Of a stretch of 64,000 nucleotides of DNA, positions 15,030-24,186 are shown piece after piece. Every line of letters starts with the position of its first letter. Position 1 is the first letter of the stretch. The stretch is taken from assembly GCA_038363005.1 (NCBI GenBank), contig JBBQBI010000012.1, positions 1 to 64,000 on the forward strand, read 5' to 3'. The notes under the pieces were generated by a model that did not search any database, was not told the origin of the DNA, and saw only the letters and a list, made by a program, of their open reading frames with translations. The translations under genes were made by a program, and so were the position numbers. Origin of the DNA: JAKOWB01 sp038363005. Its GTDB lineage: Bacteria; Pseudomonadota; Alphaproteobacteria; Kiloniellales; JACOMY01.

Positions 15030-15755
15030 ATGACCGCCCGCGCCCCGACCGACCCCAAGCGCCTGTTGCGGCATCGCGAAAGCCATCTGGTCCAGCGCAT
15101 CGGCTGGCTGCGCGCCGCGGTGCTGGGCGCCAACGACGGCATCGTCTCCACTGCCAGCCTGATCGTCGGCGTCGCCGCCTCGGCCGCCACGCCCGGCAGC
15201 ATCCTCATCGCCGGCATCGCCGCGCTGGTCGCCGGCGCCATGTCGATGGCGGCGGGCGAATACGTTTCGGTCAGTTCACAGGCCGATACCGAGCGCGCCG
15301 ACCTGGCGCGCGAACGCGAGGAGCAGCGCACGCAACCTGCCTTCGAGCATGCCGAGCTGGCGGCGATCTATGTCGAGCGTGGCCTGGAGCCCGACCTGGC
15401 GCGCCAGGTGGCTGAGCAGCTCATGGCGAAGGATGCGCTGGGCGCCCACGCGCGCGACGAACTCGGCATCTCCGAGGTCGTGACGGCACGGCCGATCCAG
15501 GCGGCCTTGACCTCGGCGGCGACCTTCTCGGTCGGCGCGGCCATGCCGCTGCTGATGGTGGTGGTGTCGCCGGCCGGCTGGCTGGTGCCGCTGGTATCGG
15601 CGGCCTCACTGGCGTTTCTCGCGCTGCTCGGGGCGGTCGGCGCGCGGGCTGGCGGCGCCAAGATGCTGCCGGCGACCTTGCGCGTCAGCTTCTGGGGCGC
15701 GCTGGCCATGGCGGCGACCGCCGGCATCGGCGCCCTGGTCGGTACCGCGGTCTAG
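15030..15755 (+). CDS. VIT1/CCC1-family iron/manganese carrier
   Basis: The start is ATG 15030 with GGAGG at 15014-15018; longer frames upstream are overlap. The product is 241 aa. It has the VIT1 hallmark LGANDGIVSTASLIVGVAAS in the first membrane helix and SMAAGEYVSVSSQADTE in the second. A cytoplasmic three-helix loop holds ERADLAREREEQ and Glu-rich motifs that in VIT1 bind metal, and three further helices follow. These proteins export Fe2+ or Mn2+ from the cytoplasm. It follows the acylation operon by four bases and may be co-transcribed with it, though the functions look unrelated. It is convergent with the SLC13 gene, with a five-base gap. Confidence 0.9.
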   Translation: MTARAPTDPKRLLRHRESHLVQRIGWLRAAVLGANDGIVSTASLIVGVAASAATPGSILIAGIAALVAGAMSMAAGEYVSVSSQADTERADLAREREEQRTQPAFEHAELAAIYVERGLEPDLARQVAEQLMAKDALGAHARDELGISEVVTARPIQAALTSAATFSVGAAMPLLMVVVSPAGWLVPLVSAASLAFLALLGAVGARAGGAKMLPATLRVSFWGALAMAATAGIGALVGTAV

Positions 15756-15760
15756 CGGCG

Positions 15761-17608
15761 CTAGAGCGGCCAGACCAGCAGCAGCAGCGGCACGGCGACG
15801 GCGACCACGATCACTTCCAGCGGCAGCCCCAGCCGCCAGTAGTCGCCGAAGCGGAAGCCGCCAGGACCCAGGATCATGGTGTTGTTCTGGTGGCCGATCG
15901 GCGTCAGGAAAGCGCAGGAGGCGCCGATGGCGACGGCCATCAGGAAGGGATCGGCGCTGGCGCCCAGCTGCGTCGCGCTGGTCATGGCGATGGGTGCCAT
16001 CACCGCGGCGGTGGCTGCGTTGTTCATGAAGTCGGACAGCGTCATGGTGACCACCAGAATGAGGGCCAAGGCGATCACCGGATCGCCCTGGGCGATGTCC
16101 TGGAGCAGCAGCCCGGCAATCAGTTCGGCGGCGCCGCTGCTGGCCATGGCATGGGCCACCGGGATCAGCGCCCCCAGCAGCACCACCACCGGCCAGTCGA
16201 CGGCGCTGTAGACGTTGCGGGGCGACACCACGCGCAGCGCCATGAAGGCCAGCACGCCGGCGGCGAAGGCCACCGCTGCCGGCAACAGGCCGGAGGCCGC
16301 GGCCGCCACTGCGAGCGCCATGATCGCCCCCGCCGTCAAGGCCCGTCCGGCATCAGGAATCCGCAGCGCGCGCTCGGCCAGCGGCACACAGTCGAATTGC
16401 TGGGCGAAATCCCGCAAGGCCTCGGCACTGCCCTGCATCAGCAGCACGTCGCCGGCCCGGATCGCCATCACGCGCAGGCGCGAGGTCGAGCGTTGCCCCT
16501 GGCGCGACACCGCGAGCAGGTTGATGCCGAAGCTACGCCGCAGCTGCATGTCGCTGGCGGAGCGGCCGACGAAGCGGGAGCGCGGCAGCACCACCAGCTC
16601 CATCAGCAGCACCTCCTTGGAGCGGATCGCCCCGCCGGGGTCTTCCGTCTCCTCAGCCTTGGCCGCCTTGGCGCTGTCCTTGTCCGAAAGTGGAGCCTCC
16701 TCCTCGCTCACCGCCTCTTCGAGAGCCAGCCCGAGCGAGGCGAGCGCGGTGGCGAGACTCTTGGGCTCCGCCTCGATCACCAGGATGTCGCCCTGCCGAG
16801 CCTCGCGGAAGGGACTGGGGGCGGGGATCCGAGCCTCGTCGCGGATCAGGCCGATCACCTGGGCATCGGCCTCGGTCAGGACCGCCTCAATCTCCTGCAG
16901 CGTCATGCCGATGGCCTTGCTGCCGGCGGCGATCCGAGCTTCGGTCAGGTAGGCACCTGTCTCGAATCCCTCGGCGCCGCTGCGCTGGCGCGTCGGCACC
17001 AGCCACCGACTGAACAGCACGACAAAGACGATGCCGGTGAGGGCCACCGCGGCACCGACCGGAGTGAAGTCGAACATGGCGAAGCTCTCGCCGGTCGCGG
17101 CGGCGCGGAAGCTGGCGACGATCAGGTTGGGTGGCGTGCCGATCAGGGTGGTCATGCCGCCGAGGATCGACCCGAAGGCTAGCGGCATCAGCACCTTGCC
17201 GGGCGGCAGCTGCTGCCGGCTGGCGACCTGCAGGGCGACCGGCATCAACAGCGCCAGCGCCCCGACGTTGTTCATGAAGCCCGACAACAGCGCCGCCAGG
17301 CCGGTCAATGCGGCGGTGGTCACCACCGGTCCCGCCGACTTGGGCAGGACGACGCGCATCAGGCGGTCCACCGCGCCCGACGACTGCAATCCGCTGCTCA
17401 ACACCAGCACGCAGGCGACGGTGATGACGGCCGGATGGCCGAATCCCAGGAAGGCGTCGGCGCCGGGTACCACGCCGGCGATGACGCAGGCGAGCAGCGC
17501 CCCCATCGCCACCATGTCATGCCGCCAGCGACCCCACAGGAACAGCCCGAAGGTCGCCACCAGGATGATCAGGATGGCGGCCTGGTCGCGGGTGACGGCC
17601 TCGAACAT
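15761..17608 (-). CDS. SLC13-family permease with two RCK_C (TrkA_C) domains
   Basis: The product is 615 aa. The N-terminal half has five to six helices including LSGFMNNVGALALLMPVAL and GGMTTLIGTPPNLIVASF, the paired SNT-like and GTPPN substrate/sodium motifs of the DASS/SLC13 fold. Two cytosolic RCK_C domains lie at about 217-297 and 328-405, joined by an acidic linker (EEAVSEEEAPLSDKDSAKAAK...). The second membrane half repeats the motif (TLSDFMNNAATAAVMAPIAM, FLTPIGHQNNTMILGPGG). This layout is the sulfate/dicarboxylate-type bacterial group. The GHQNN variant is common in putative sulfate/thiosulfate carriers. The anion carried here is unknown. Confidence 0.9.
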   Translation of the reverse strand: MFEAVTRDQAAILIILVATFGLFLWGRWRHDMVAMGALLACVIAGVVPGADAFLGFGHPAVITVACVLVLSSGLQSSGAVDRLMRVVLPKSAGPVVTTAALTGLAALLSGFMNNVGALALLMPVALQVASRQQLPPGKVLMPLAFGSILGGMTTLIGTPPNLIVASFRAAATGESFAMFDFTPVGAAVALTGIVFVVLFSRWLVPTRQRSGAEGFETGAYLTEARIAAGSKAIGMTLQEIEAVLTEADAQVIGLIRDEARIPAPSPFREARQGDILVIEAEPKSLATALASLGLALEEAVSEEEAPLSDKDSAKAAKAEETEDPGGAIRSKEVLLMELVVLPRSRFVGRSASDMQLRRSFGINLLAVSRQGQRSTSRLRVMAIRAGDVLLMQGSAEALRDFAQQFDCVPLAERALRIPDAGRALTAGAIMALAVAAAASGLLPAAVAFAAGVLAFMALRVVSPRNVYSAVDWPVVVLLGALIPVAHAMASSGAAELIAGLLLQDIAQGDPVIALALILVVTMTLSDFMNNAATAAVMAPIAMTSATQLGASADPFLMAVAIGASCAFLTPIGHQNNTMILGPGGFRFGDYWRLGLPLEVIVVAVAVPLLLLVWPL

Positions 17609-17621
17609 CGGCTGCCGGCGC

Positions 17622-18395
17622 TCAGCGCCGGGTGCGACGGCGGCGCTTTGGCGCTTCGCTGGCTTCGGGCTCGGCCTCGGACTTCAGGCGGATGCGCAGG
17701 TTGCGCCCCTCGCCACGGTCGATCTCGAAGGCGCCGCTGCGCTCCACCAGGTCGGACAGCTTGGCCAGGCCGTAGCTGCGCGGGTCAAAATCCGGCGCCA
17801 GGCTGGTGACGCGCTGGCCGAAGGCGCCCAGCGCCACCCAGCCCTCGTCGCCTTCCATCTGCTCGATCGCCTTGCGCAGCAGCGGCAAGGCGTCGGCGGG
17901 CCGCGGCTTCTTCGCCGGCGCCGGCGCCTCAGGCGAGCTGGTCTCGCCCGGCCCCAGGTTCTCGGTGAAGATGAAGCGGTGGCAGGCTTGGCGGAAGGAG
18001 CCGGGCGTGGTCTGCCGGCCAAAGCCGTAGACCGCCACGCCCTGCTCGCGCAGCCGCGCCGCCAGCCGGGTGAAATCGCTATCGGACGACACCAGGCAGA
18101 AGCCCTCGACCCGGCCGCTGTGCAGCAGGTCCATGGCGTCGATCACCAGCGCGATGTCCGAAGCGTTCTTGCCGGTGGTGTTTGCGAAGTTCTGGTAGGG
18201 CAGGATGGCGTGGCGCGGCATGACGTCGGCCCAGCCCTTCAGGCGCGTGCCGGAGAAGTCGCCATAGATGCGGCGCACGCTGGCCTCGCCCAGCTTGGCG
18301 ATCTCCTCAAACAAACCGTCGACCAGGCGGGGCGTGGTGTTGTCGGCGTCGATCAGCACCGCGAGCCGCGGCGGGCGTGGGTCGTTGATGGCCAT
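17622..18395 (-). CDS. NYN-domain ribonuclease-like protein with OST-HTH/LOTUS domain
   Basis: The product is 257 aa. Residues about 10-150 form a NYN (PIN-like) domain: LAVLIDADNTTPRLVDGL, a mid-domain KNASDIALVIDAMDLL, and CLVSSDSDFTRLAARLREQG. These supply the conserved acidic residues that bind catalytic metal in RNases of this group. A Pro/Ala linker leads to an OST-HTH/LOTUS module (about 175-245; LRKAIEQMEGDEGWVALGAFG...FDPRSYGLAKLSDLVERSG), a predicted RNA-binding fold. A basic RRRRTRR tail ends the protein. This LabA/DUF88-like arrangement is widespread in bacteria but poorly studied. It is followed, 13 bases downstream, by the SLC13 gene. Confidence 0.88.
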   Translation of the reverse strand: MAINDPRPPRLAVLIDADNTTPRLVDGLFEEIAKLGEASVRRIYGDFSGTRLKGWADVMPRHAILPYQNFANTTGKNASDIALVIDAMDLLHSGRVEGFCLVSSDSDFTRLAARLREQGVAVYGFGRQTTPGSFRQACHRFIFTENLGPGETSSPEAPAPAKKPRPADALPLLRKAIEQMEGDEGWVALGAFGQRVTSLAPDFDPRSYGLAKLSDLVERSGAFEIDRGEGRNLRIRLKSEAEPEASEAPKRRRRTRR

Positions 18396-18403
18396 GCCCT
18401 AGA

Positions 18404-20728
18404 CTAGAGCCTTGCCAGGGCGCGGTCGATGGCGGCGACGGCGATAGCGGCGTGCGCCGGCTGGAACACCAGCGGCGGGCGGATCTTCAGCACGTTGCCC
18501 AGCACGCCCTCGCTGCCGACCAGCAGGCCCTCGTCGCGGATCAGGCTGATCAGACGCTTGGTCTCGCTCGCTGCCGGTTCCAGCGTGGCGCGGTCGCGCA
18601 CCAGCTCGACGCCGGTGGCCAGGCCGATGCCGCGTACCTCGCCCAGGATGGCGTGCTTCGCCATCAGGCCCTTGAGGCCGGCACGCAGCAGCTCGCCCGT
18701 CGTGGTAGCGTTCTCCACCAGGCCTTCGCGCTCGACCACCTCCATCACCGCCAGGCCGGCGGCGCAGGAGACGTTGTTGCCGCCGAAGGTGGAGAAGAAA
18801 GCCGAGTCCTCCAGGAAGCGCGCCAGCAGCTCGCGCCGGGTGATCACCACGCCGACCGGGTGGCCGTTGCCAGCCGGCTTGCCGATGGTGATGAAGTCGG
18901 GCGTGACGCCATGGTGGCGGTGGCCCCAGAAGTGCGTGCCCATGCGCCCGAAGCCCGACTGCACCTCGTCGGCGATGAAGAGGCTGTCGGCGGCGCGCAC
19001 CCGCTGCACCACGCCGGCGACATAGCCCGGCACCGGCGGCAGGATGCCGTTGGTCATGAAGGCGCTGTCCAGCATGAAGGCGCCGACGCCCAGGCCCTGC
19101 GCCTGCAGCTCGGCGATCGGCGCCTCGGCCAGCGCGGCATAGCGCGGGCCCAGGTCGGCCTCGCCGTACTTGTAGGTGCCGCGGTAGCCGTCAGGCGCCG
19201 GCAGCGTGCGGATGTGTGGCTGGATGCGCCCCTTGGGATCGTTGGCCGGCGAGAAGGCATCGATGGCATCGGTGATGCCGTGATAGGCGAAGTCCATCAC
19301 CAGCCCGCCGCGATGGCCGGTCAGCGCCTTGGTCATGCGCCAGGCGAGGTCGTTGGCCTCGCTGCCGCTGTTGACGAAAAGCACCACGTCGAGGCCGGGG
19401 CCGGCGCTGGCCGCCAGGCGCTCGGCATAGTCCAGCGTCTGGTCGGTCAGGTAGCGCGTGTTGGTGTTGAGGCGGCGCGCCTGGCGGGCGATGGCCTCGG
19501 CCACGGCGGGATGGCAGTGCCCGACCGAGGGCACGTTGTTGTAGCCGTCGAGGTAGCGCCGCCCGGCGGCATCGGTCAGCCACACGCCCTCGCCCCGCAC
19601 CAGGTGGAGCGGCGGATCGTAGAAGAGGTACATCTTCTCGCCCATGGCGCCGCGACGCCGCTGCAGCAGCGCCGGGACCTCCGCGTCCTCAGCCTGGACC
19701 CTGGCCGGCAGCGCGCCGGCGAAGCGGATCGCCGCGGTCAGGCGGGCGCGTTCGGCCGGGTCGCGGAAGCGCGTCAGCAGCGGCAGGCAGCGCTGCGAGA
19801 AGAGCGGCAGGTAGCCGTCGACCGGCGTGCCGCCCTGGCTGCGGATGCGGTGGATCAACGGTGTCTGCAGCAGGCGGACCTCGGCCATCGGCAGCAGCAG
19901 CTCGAGCTCGGCTTCCTCCAGCGGCGTCACGCGACGATAGCCGCGGGTCAAGGCTGCCAGGGTCTCGGCCGGGTCCTGGTCCAGGCGCAGGAAGTCGGCG
20001 GCGACGTTGGCCAGGTCCTGGATCAGCGGGCCATGCAGGATGTCGCCGAAGTCGATGACGCCGCTGAGCTGGCCCTCCGCCATCAGCAGGTTGAAGGGAT
20101 GCGCGTCGCCGTGGATCACCTGGGCGCGCAGCGCCGCCAGGCGCGGCAGGGTCGTGGCCTCGAAGCTATCGAGCACAGCCGCGCCGATCTTTCGCTCCGC
20201 CTCGGTCGCGAAGGCGCCAAGGTGGGGCCGCAGGCGCGGCGCCTCGCGGTTATCCCACAGCAGCGCGCGCTCCAGCGCCGCCGGATGGGCGAAGCCGCGC
20301 AGCGCCTTGCCCAGCCGCGCCACCAGCGCTCCGACCGCTTCCAGCTCGGCCGCCGACAGCACGCGGTCGCCGATGATCTCGCCCGGCAGGTAGGATAGCA
20401 CGATCACCTGCCATTCGCCGTCGGCTGTCGCCAGCAGGCCCGAGGTCGCACCGGCCAGCGTGCGGCGCACGCGTGGCACCGGCAGGCCGGGATCCACCGC
20501 CTCCAGGTGCAGCAACGCGCGCAGCTGACAGTCGACGATGGCCGGCGGCTCCTCCGGATTCACCACCTTCACCACCCAGCGCCGGCCCTCGGGCTCGGTC
20601 AGGCGGAAGTTCTGGTCGCGCTCGCCCTCCAGCCGGGTGAGGCTGCCGGGCAGGCTGTAGTCCCGCAGCAGATAGTCGTAAACCGCCCGCTCGGGCAGCT
20701 GCGGTGTCTCGACTTTGAGGAACTTCAT
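18404..20728 (-). CDS. Fused APH-type kinase / class III PLP-dependent aminotransferase-phospholyase
   Basis: The start is ATG 20728 (MKFLKVETPQLPERAV); the frame beyond is probably not coding. The product is 774 aa. Residues 1 to about 345 form a choline/aminoglycoside-kinase-like domain with the catalytic motif HGDAHPFNLL at 206-215 and IDFGDILHGP for metal binding. About 370-774 is a class III aminotransferase fold with NSGSEANDLAWRM, ADEVQSGFGRMG and the PLP lysine at 617 (IGKPAGNGHP). In animals, hydroxylysine or ethanolamine phosphates are cleaved by AGXT2L-type phospholyases of this fold, and hydroxylysine is phosphorylated by the AGPHD1 kinase. The fusion suggests phosphorylation of an amino alcohol followed by PLP-dependent phosphate elimination. 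Longer bacterial relatives carry an M23 peptidase domain in between; it is absent here. Confidence 0.85.
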   Translation of the reverse strand: MKFLKVETPQLPERAVYDYLLRDYSLPGSLTRLEGERDQNFRLTEPEGRRWVVKVVNPEEPPAIVDCQLRALLHLEAVDPGLPVPRVRRTLAGATSGLLATADGEWQVIVLSYLPGEIIGDRVLSAAELEAVGALVARLGKALRGFAHPAALERALLWDNREAPRLRPHLGAFATEAERKIGAAVLDSFEATTLPRLAALRAQVIHGDAHPFNLLMAEGQLSGVIDFGDILHGPLIQDLANVAADFLRLDQDPAETLAALTRGYRRVTPLEEAELELLLPMAEVRLLQTPLIHRIRSQGGTPVDGYLPLFSQRCLPLLTRFRDPAERARLTAAIRFAGALPARVQAEDAEVPALLQRRRGAMGEKMYLFYDPPLHLVRGEGVWLTDAAGRRYLDGYNNVPSVGHCHPAVAEAIARQARRLNTNTRYLTDQTLDYAERLAASAGPGLDVVLFVNSGSEANDLAWRMTKALTGHRGGLVMDFAYHGITDAIDAFSPANDPKGRIQPHIRTLPAPDGYRGTYKYGEADLGPRYAALAEAPIAELQAQGLGVGAFMLDSAFMTNGILPPVPGYVAGVVQRVRAADSLFIADEVQSGFGRMGTHFWGHRHHGVTPDFITIGKPAGNGHPVGVVITRRELLARFLEDSAFFSTFGGNNVSCAAGLAVMEVVEREGLVENATTTGELLRAGLKGLMAKHAILGEVRGIGLATGVELVRDRATLEPAASETKRLISLIRDEGLLVGSEGVLGNVLKIRPPLVFQPAHAAIAVAAIDRALARL

Positions 20729-20925
20729 GGGGCCCGTCTCCCGACGCTGCGTCGCGCCTGTCCTGCGGTCCGCCGGGGGCGCTGTCAAGCCTGGCCCGCC
20801 GGGGCTCTCCCGGCCGGGTGCAGTTGAAGCCTGATGCGTGACACCGCCGGCGGCACCAGCGTCGCAGTCGGCTTCGGGCTGGAGGCCACGGGCTGGCCGC
20901 GAGCTGTCGCTGATTCCCCAGAACG

Positions 20926-20959
20926 CCAGATCGCGCTAAGAACCAGATCGCGCTAAGAA
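20926..20959. repeat. 17-bp perfect tandem duplication
   Basis: CCAGATCGCGCTAAGAA occurs twice back to back (20926-20942 and 20943-20959) in the divergent intergenic region, 27 bases before the preferred TIGR03032 start. It is a recent duplication or a doubled protein-binding site. Confidence 0.85.
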
Positions 20960-20985
20960 GGTGCGTGGCAGGGGGCAGCGACAGC

Positions 20986-22071
20986 ATGAGCGAGGATAGC
21001 GAGTCGGCGGCGACGCCGGCGGCGGAGGCGGCGAAGGTCGATTACAGTTTCTCCGGCGGGCTGATCGCGCGCCTGGCGCAGCTCGGCATCGCCCTGGCCT
21101 TCACCTCCTACCAGTCGGGGCTGCTCTATTGCCTAGGGCGCGACGCCAAGGGCGCGCACCTGCACCAGGCCGGCTTCGTCAAGCCGATGGGCCTGGCGCT
21201 GGATGCCCAGGGCGACCTGGCGCTCTCCGCCGGCTTCCAGATCCTGCGGCTGCGCAACGTGCTGACCGCCGGGCAGTGGATCAACCACACCTTCGATGCC
21301 TGCTATGTCGCGCGCAGCATCCAGATGACGGGGGAGCTCGACGCCCACGATCTCGGCATCGACGCCGACGACCGGCCGGTTTTCGTCAACACACGCTACA
21401 ACTGCCTGGCGACGGTGTCGGAGCGTCACTCCTTCCAGCCGCTGTGGCGCCCGTCCTTCATTTCGGCCCTGGTGGACGAGGATCGCTGCCACCTGAACGG
21501 CCTGGCGATGCAGGACGGCCGGGCGGCCTATGTCACCGCGGTCAGCCGCTCCGACACCATCGACGGCTGGCGCGACCGCCGCGCCGATGGCGGCGTGGTG
21601 GTCGAGGTGGCGGGTAACCGGGTGGTCTGCGACGGCCTGTCCATGCCGCACTCGCCACGCTTTCACCAGGGTGCGCTCTGGCTGCTGAACAGCGGCACCG
21701 GCGAGTTGGGCGTGGTCGACCTCGAGGCCGGCCGCTTCGAACCCAAGGTCTTCTGCCCGGGCTTCCTGCGCGGCCTGGCCTTCCACGGCAACCTCGCCTT
21801 CGTCGGGCTGTCGAAGCCGCGCTACAAGCGCTTCGAGGGGTTGGCGCTGGATCAGCGCCTGAAGCAGCGCGACAGCGAACCCTGGTGCGGCATCCAGGTG
21901 ATCGACCTGGCCAAGGGCAGCTGCGTCGACTGGTTCCGCATCGATGGCGCGGTGGGCGAGATCTACGACCTCGCCGTGCTGCCGGGCGTTGCCTGCGCCA
22001 TGACCGTGCCGCCCGGCTCGGCCGAGGGCATGAAGCTGGTCACCCTGCCGCCGGAGTCGCCGGCGGCCTGA
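20986..22071 (+). CDS. TIGR03032 family protein
   Basis: The product is 361 aa from ATG 20986, with a GGGGG run ten bases upstream; the in-frame GTG at 20965 has poorer spacing. Family motifs are ALAFTSYQSGLLYCLGR, DAHDLGIDADDRPVFVNTRYNCLATV, CHLNGLAMQDGRAAYVTAVS and LSMPHSPRFHQGALWLLNSGTGELGVVD. The repeated W/D-G strand pattern suggests a beta-propeller. In other bacteria such proteins occur singly or with TPR proteins; the biochemical role is not known. There is no signal peptide, so it is probably cytoplasmic. It is followed, 57 bases on, by the cyclase gene on the same strand. Confidence 0.85.
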   Translation: MSEDSESAATPAAEAAKVDYSFSGGLIARLAQLGIALAFTSYQSGLLYCLGRDAKGAHLHQAGFVKPMGLALDAQGDLALSAGFQILRLRNVLTAGQWINHTFDACYVARSIQMTGELDAHDLGIDADDRPVFVNTRYNCLATVSERHSFQPLWRPSFISALVDEDRCHLNGLAMQDGRAAYVTAVSRSDTIDGWRDRRADGGVVVEVAGNRVVCDGLSMPHSPRFHQGALWLLNSGTGELGVVDLEAGRFEPKVFCPGFLRGLAFHGNLAFVGLSKPRYKRFEGLALDQRLKQRDSEPWCGIQVIDLAKGSCVDWFRIDGAVGEIYDLAVLPGVACAMTVPPGSAEGMKLVTLPPESPAA

Positions 22072-22128
22072 GGCTGCGGCCGCAATGCCCGTTCCCGGCG
22101 CCGCGGCGCTTCGCTAGGCTGCCGCCTT

Positions 22129-24186
22129 GTGACCACCACTGGCCCCAGTGACGAGCTTGCCCGCCGCACCGCGATGCTGGATGCGGTGGGCTTCGCCGCG
22201 CGTGCCATCGTCGCCAGCCCCGACTGGCGCGAGGGCTGCGACGAGCTGCTGCGCCGCCTGGGCCAGGCCACCGAGGTCTCGCGCGTCACCCTCTGGGAGG
22301 TGCACCCCGATTCCGAGGGGCGGCTCTGCCAGTCCTGCCGCTACGACTGGGCGGCGCCCAGCTTCCAGCCGATCAGCCAGGACCCGCGCTACCAGAACCT
22401 GCTGCTGGAGGAGCCCGACGGCAGCCTGGTTGACTGGGCGGCGCGGCGCCGGCGCGGCGAGGTGATCCAGGCCACCCTGGCCGAGGTCAGCGGCGAGACG
22501 CGGCAGACCTTCCTGGAACACAGCACCCAGGCCTTCGTTTCGGTGCCGATCCTGCTGCGCGACGGCTGGTGGGGCTGGCTCGGCTTCGATGACTGCATCG
22601 CCGAGCGGCGTTGGAACGAACTGGAGATCGACATCCTGCGCACCGCCGCCGCGATGATCGCCGCCGCGGTCGAGCGGCGCGCGGCGGACGAACGCCTGCG
22701 GCTCAGCGAGGAGCGCTATGCCCTGGCGGCGCGCGGCGCCAGCGACGGCCTCTTCGACCTCGACTTGAAGCGCGACCGCGCCTACTTCGCGCCCCGGCTC
22801 TACGAGATCCTGGGGCTGATGGAGGGTGTCTTCGGCAGCTCCTTCGAGAAGTTCCTGGCGGCCTTCGAGGCGGCCGACGCCACGGCGGCGCGCGACCATT
22901 TCGCTGACCGCAAGATTCAGCGCCGCCGCCGCTTCCGTTTCGAGCTGCGGCGCCGGCTGAACGGCGAGACGCGCTGGTTCATCGCCCGCGGCCTGATGCT
23001 GTTCAACCGCAAGGGCGCGACGCGCGCGGTCGGCTCGCTGCGCGACATCACCGACTACAAGCAGGTGGTCGACGAGCTGCGGCGCAGCGAGGCACGCAGT
23101 CGCGCCATCCTCGACACCGCCTCCGACGCCATCGTCACCGCCGACGAGGCCGGGCTGCTGGTCGGCTGCAACCCGGCGGCCGAGCGCATGTTCGGCTTCA
23201 GCGAGGCGGCGGCGCTGGGCCGGCCGATTGGCGAGCTGCTGGTGCCGCCGCATCTGCGCGCGGCGCACGGCGATGGCATGCGGCGTTACCGCGAGAGCGG
23301 CCAGCCGCGCGTGCTGGGGCAGCTGCTGGAGGTGGAGGGGCAGCGCGCCGATGGCAGCCTGCTGCCGGTCGAGCTGATCGTCACCGAAGTGCCGCTGCCC
23401 GAGGGGCGGCTCTTCACCGCCGTCATCCGCGACATCTCGGAGCGCAAGCGCTACCAGCGGGATCTGGCCGAGGGCGAGCGGCAGCGCGCGCAGCTGGCCC
23501 GCCATTTTTCGCCCAACATGGTCGAGGAGATGATGCGCCTGGGCGCGCAGGGCGACGCGGTGACCACGCAGTCCATCGCGGTTCTCTTCGCCGACCTGAT
23601 GAACTTCACCGCGATCAGCGCCCGCCTGTCGCCGGGCGAGGTGGTCGGCCTGCTGCGGCATTTCCATGCGCTGGTCGAGGACGCCGTCTTCGGCAACGGC
23701 GGCACGCTGGACAAGTACATGGGCGACGGCGTGATGGCGACCTTCGGCACGCCACTGCCCAGCGGCCAGGATGCCGGCAACGCGGTGCGCGCCGCCCGCC
23801 AGCTGGCGCGCAGCGTCTACGCCTGGAATCGCGAGCGCCTGGCGCAGGGCAAGACCGAGCTGCGCATCGGCATCGGCATCAATTACGGCGAGGCGACTCT
23901 AGGCAACGTCGGCAGCGCCCGGCGCTACGAGCACACCGTGGTGGGCGAGGCGGTCAACCTGGCCAGCCGCATCGAGGCCATGACGCGCGCGCTGCAGCAC
24001 GCCGTCCTGATCGCCGGCTCGGTGGTCGCCGCGGCGCGGCAGGAGGGCGGCGAGAGCAGCCTGGCTGGCTTCCAGGACCTTGGCGGCCATGCCATTCGTG
24101 GCCACCCCGAAGCGGTGACCCTCTGGGGCCTGACGGCCGAAGCGGCGGCCAGCGACGGGACGGCGAGCAGCGGAGTGGCGGCATGA
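22129..24186 (+). CDS. GAF-PAS-PAS class III adenylate/guanylate cyclase
   Basis: The product is 685 aa from GTG 22129; an in-frame ATG at 22174 (MLDAVGFAAR) is an alternative start. Domains in order are GAF (about 20-185), a PAS with PAC (195-325, ending VGSLRDITDYK), a second PAS (330-455, ending VIRDISERKRYQ), a short coiled linker, and the cyclase catalytic domain (480-665). The catalytic domain has both metal aspartates (VLFADLMNFT and KYMGDGVMATFG), the Lys of LDKYMGDG favouring ATP, and the transition-state Asn/Arg in GEAVNLASRIE. There are no membrane segments, so it is a soluble sensor making cAMP (or cGMP). Its stop overlaps the amidohydrolase start (ATGA). Confidence 0.92.
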   Translation: MTTTGPSDELARRTAMLDAVGFAARAIVASPDWREGCDELLRRLGQATEVSRVTLWEVHPDSEGRLCQSCRYDWAAPSFQPISQDPRYQNLLLEEPDGSLVDWAARRRRGEVIQATLAEVSGETRQTFLEHSTQAFVSVPILLRDGWWGWLGFDDCIAERRWNELEIDILRTAAAMIAAAVERRAADERLRLSEERYALAARGASDGLFDLDLKRDRAYFAPRLYEILGLMEGVFGSSFEKFLAAFEAADATAARDHFADRKIQRRRRFRFELRRRLNGETRWFIARGLMLFNRKGATRAVGSLRDITDYKQVVDELRRSEARSRAILDTASDAIVTADEAGLLVGCNPAAERMFGFSEAAALGRPIGELLVPPHLRAAHGDGMRRYRESGQPRVLGQLLEVEGQRADGSLLPVELIVTEVPLPEGRLFTAVIRDISERKRYQRDLAEGERQRAQLARHFSPNMVEEMMRLGAQGDAVTTQSIAVLFADLMNFTAISARLSPGEVVGLLRHFHALVEDAVFGNGGTLDKYMGDGVMATFGTPLPSGQDAGNAVRAARQLARSVYAWNRERLAQGKTELRIGIGINYGEATLGNVGSARRYEHTVVGEAVNLASRIEAMTRALQHAVLIAGSVVAAARQEGGESSLAGFQDLGGHAIRGHPEAVTLWGLTAEAAASDGTASSGVAA

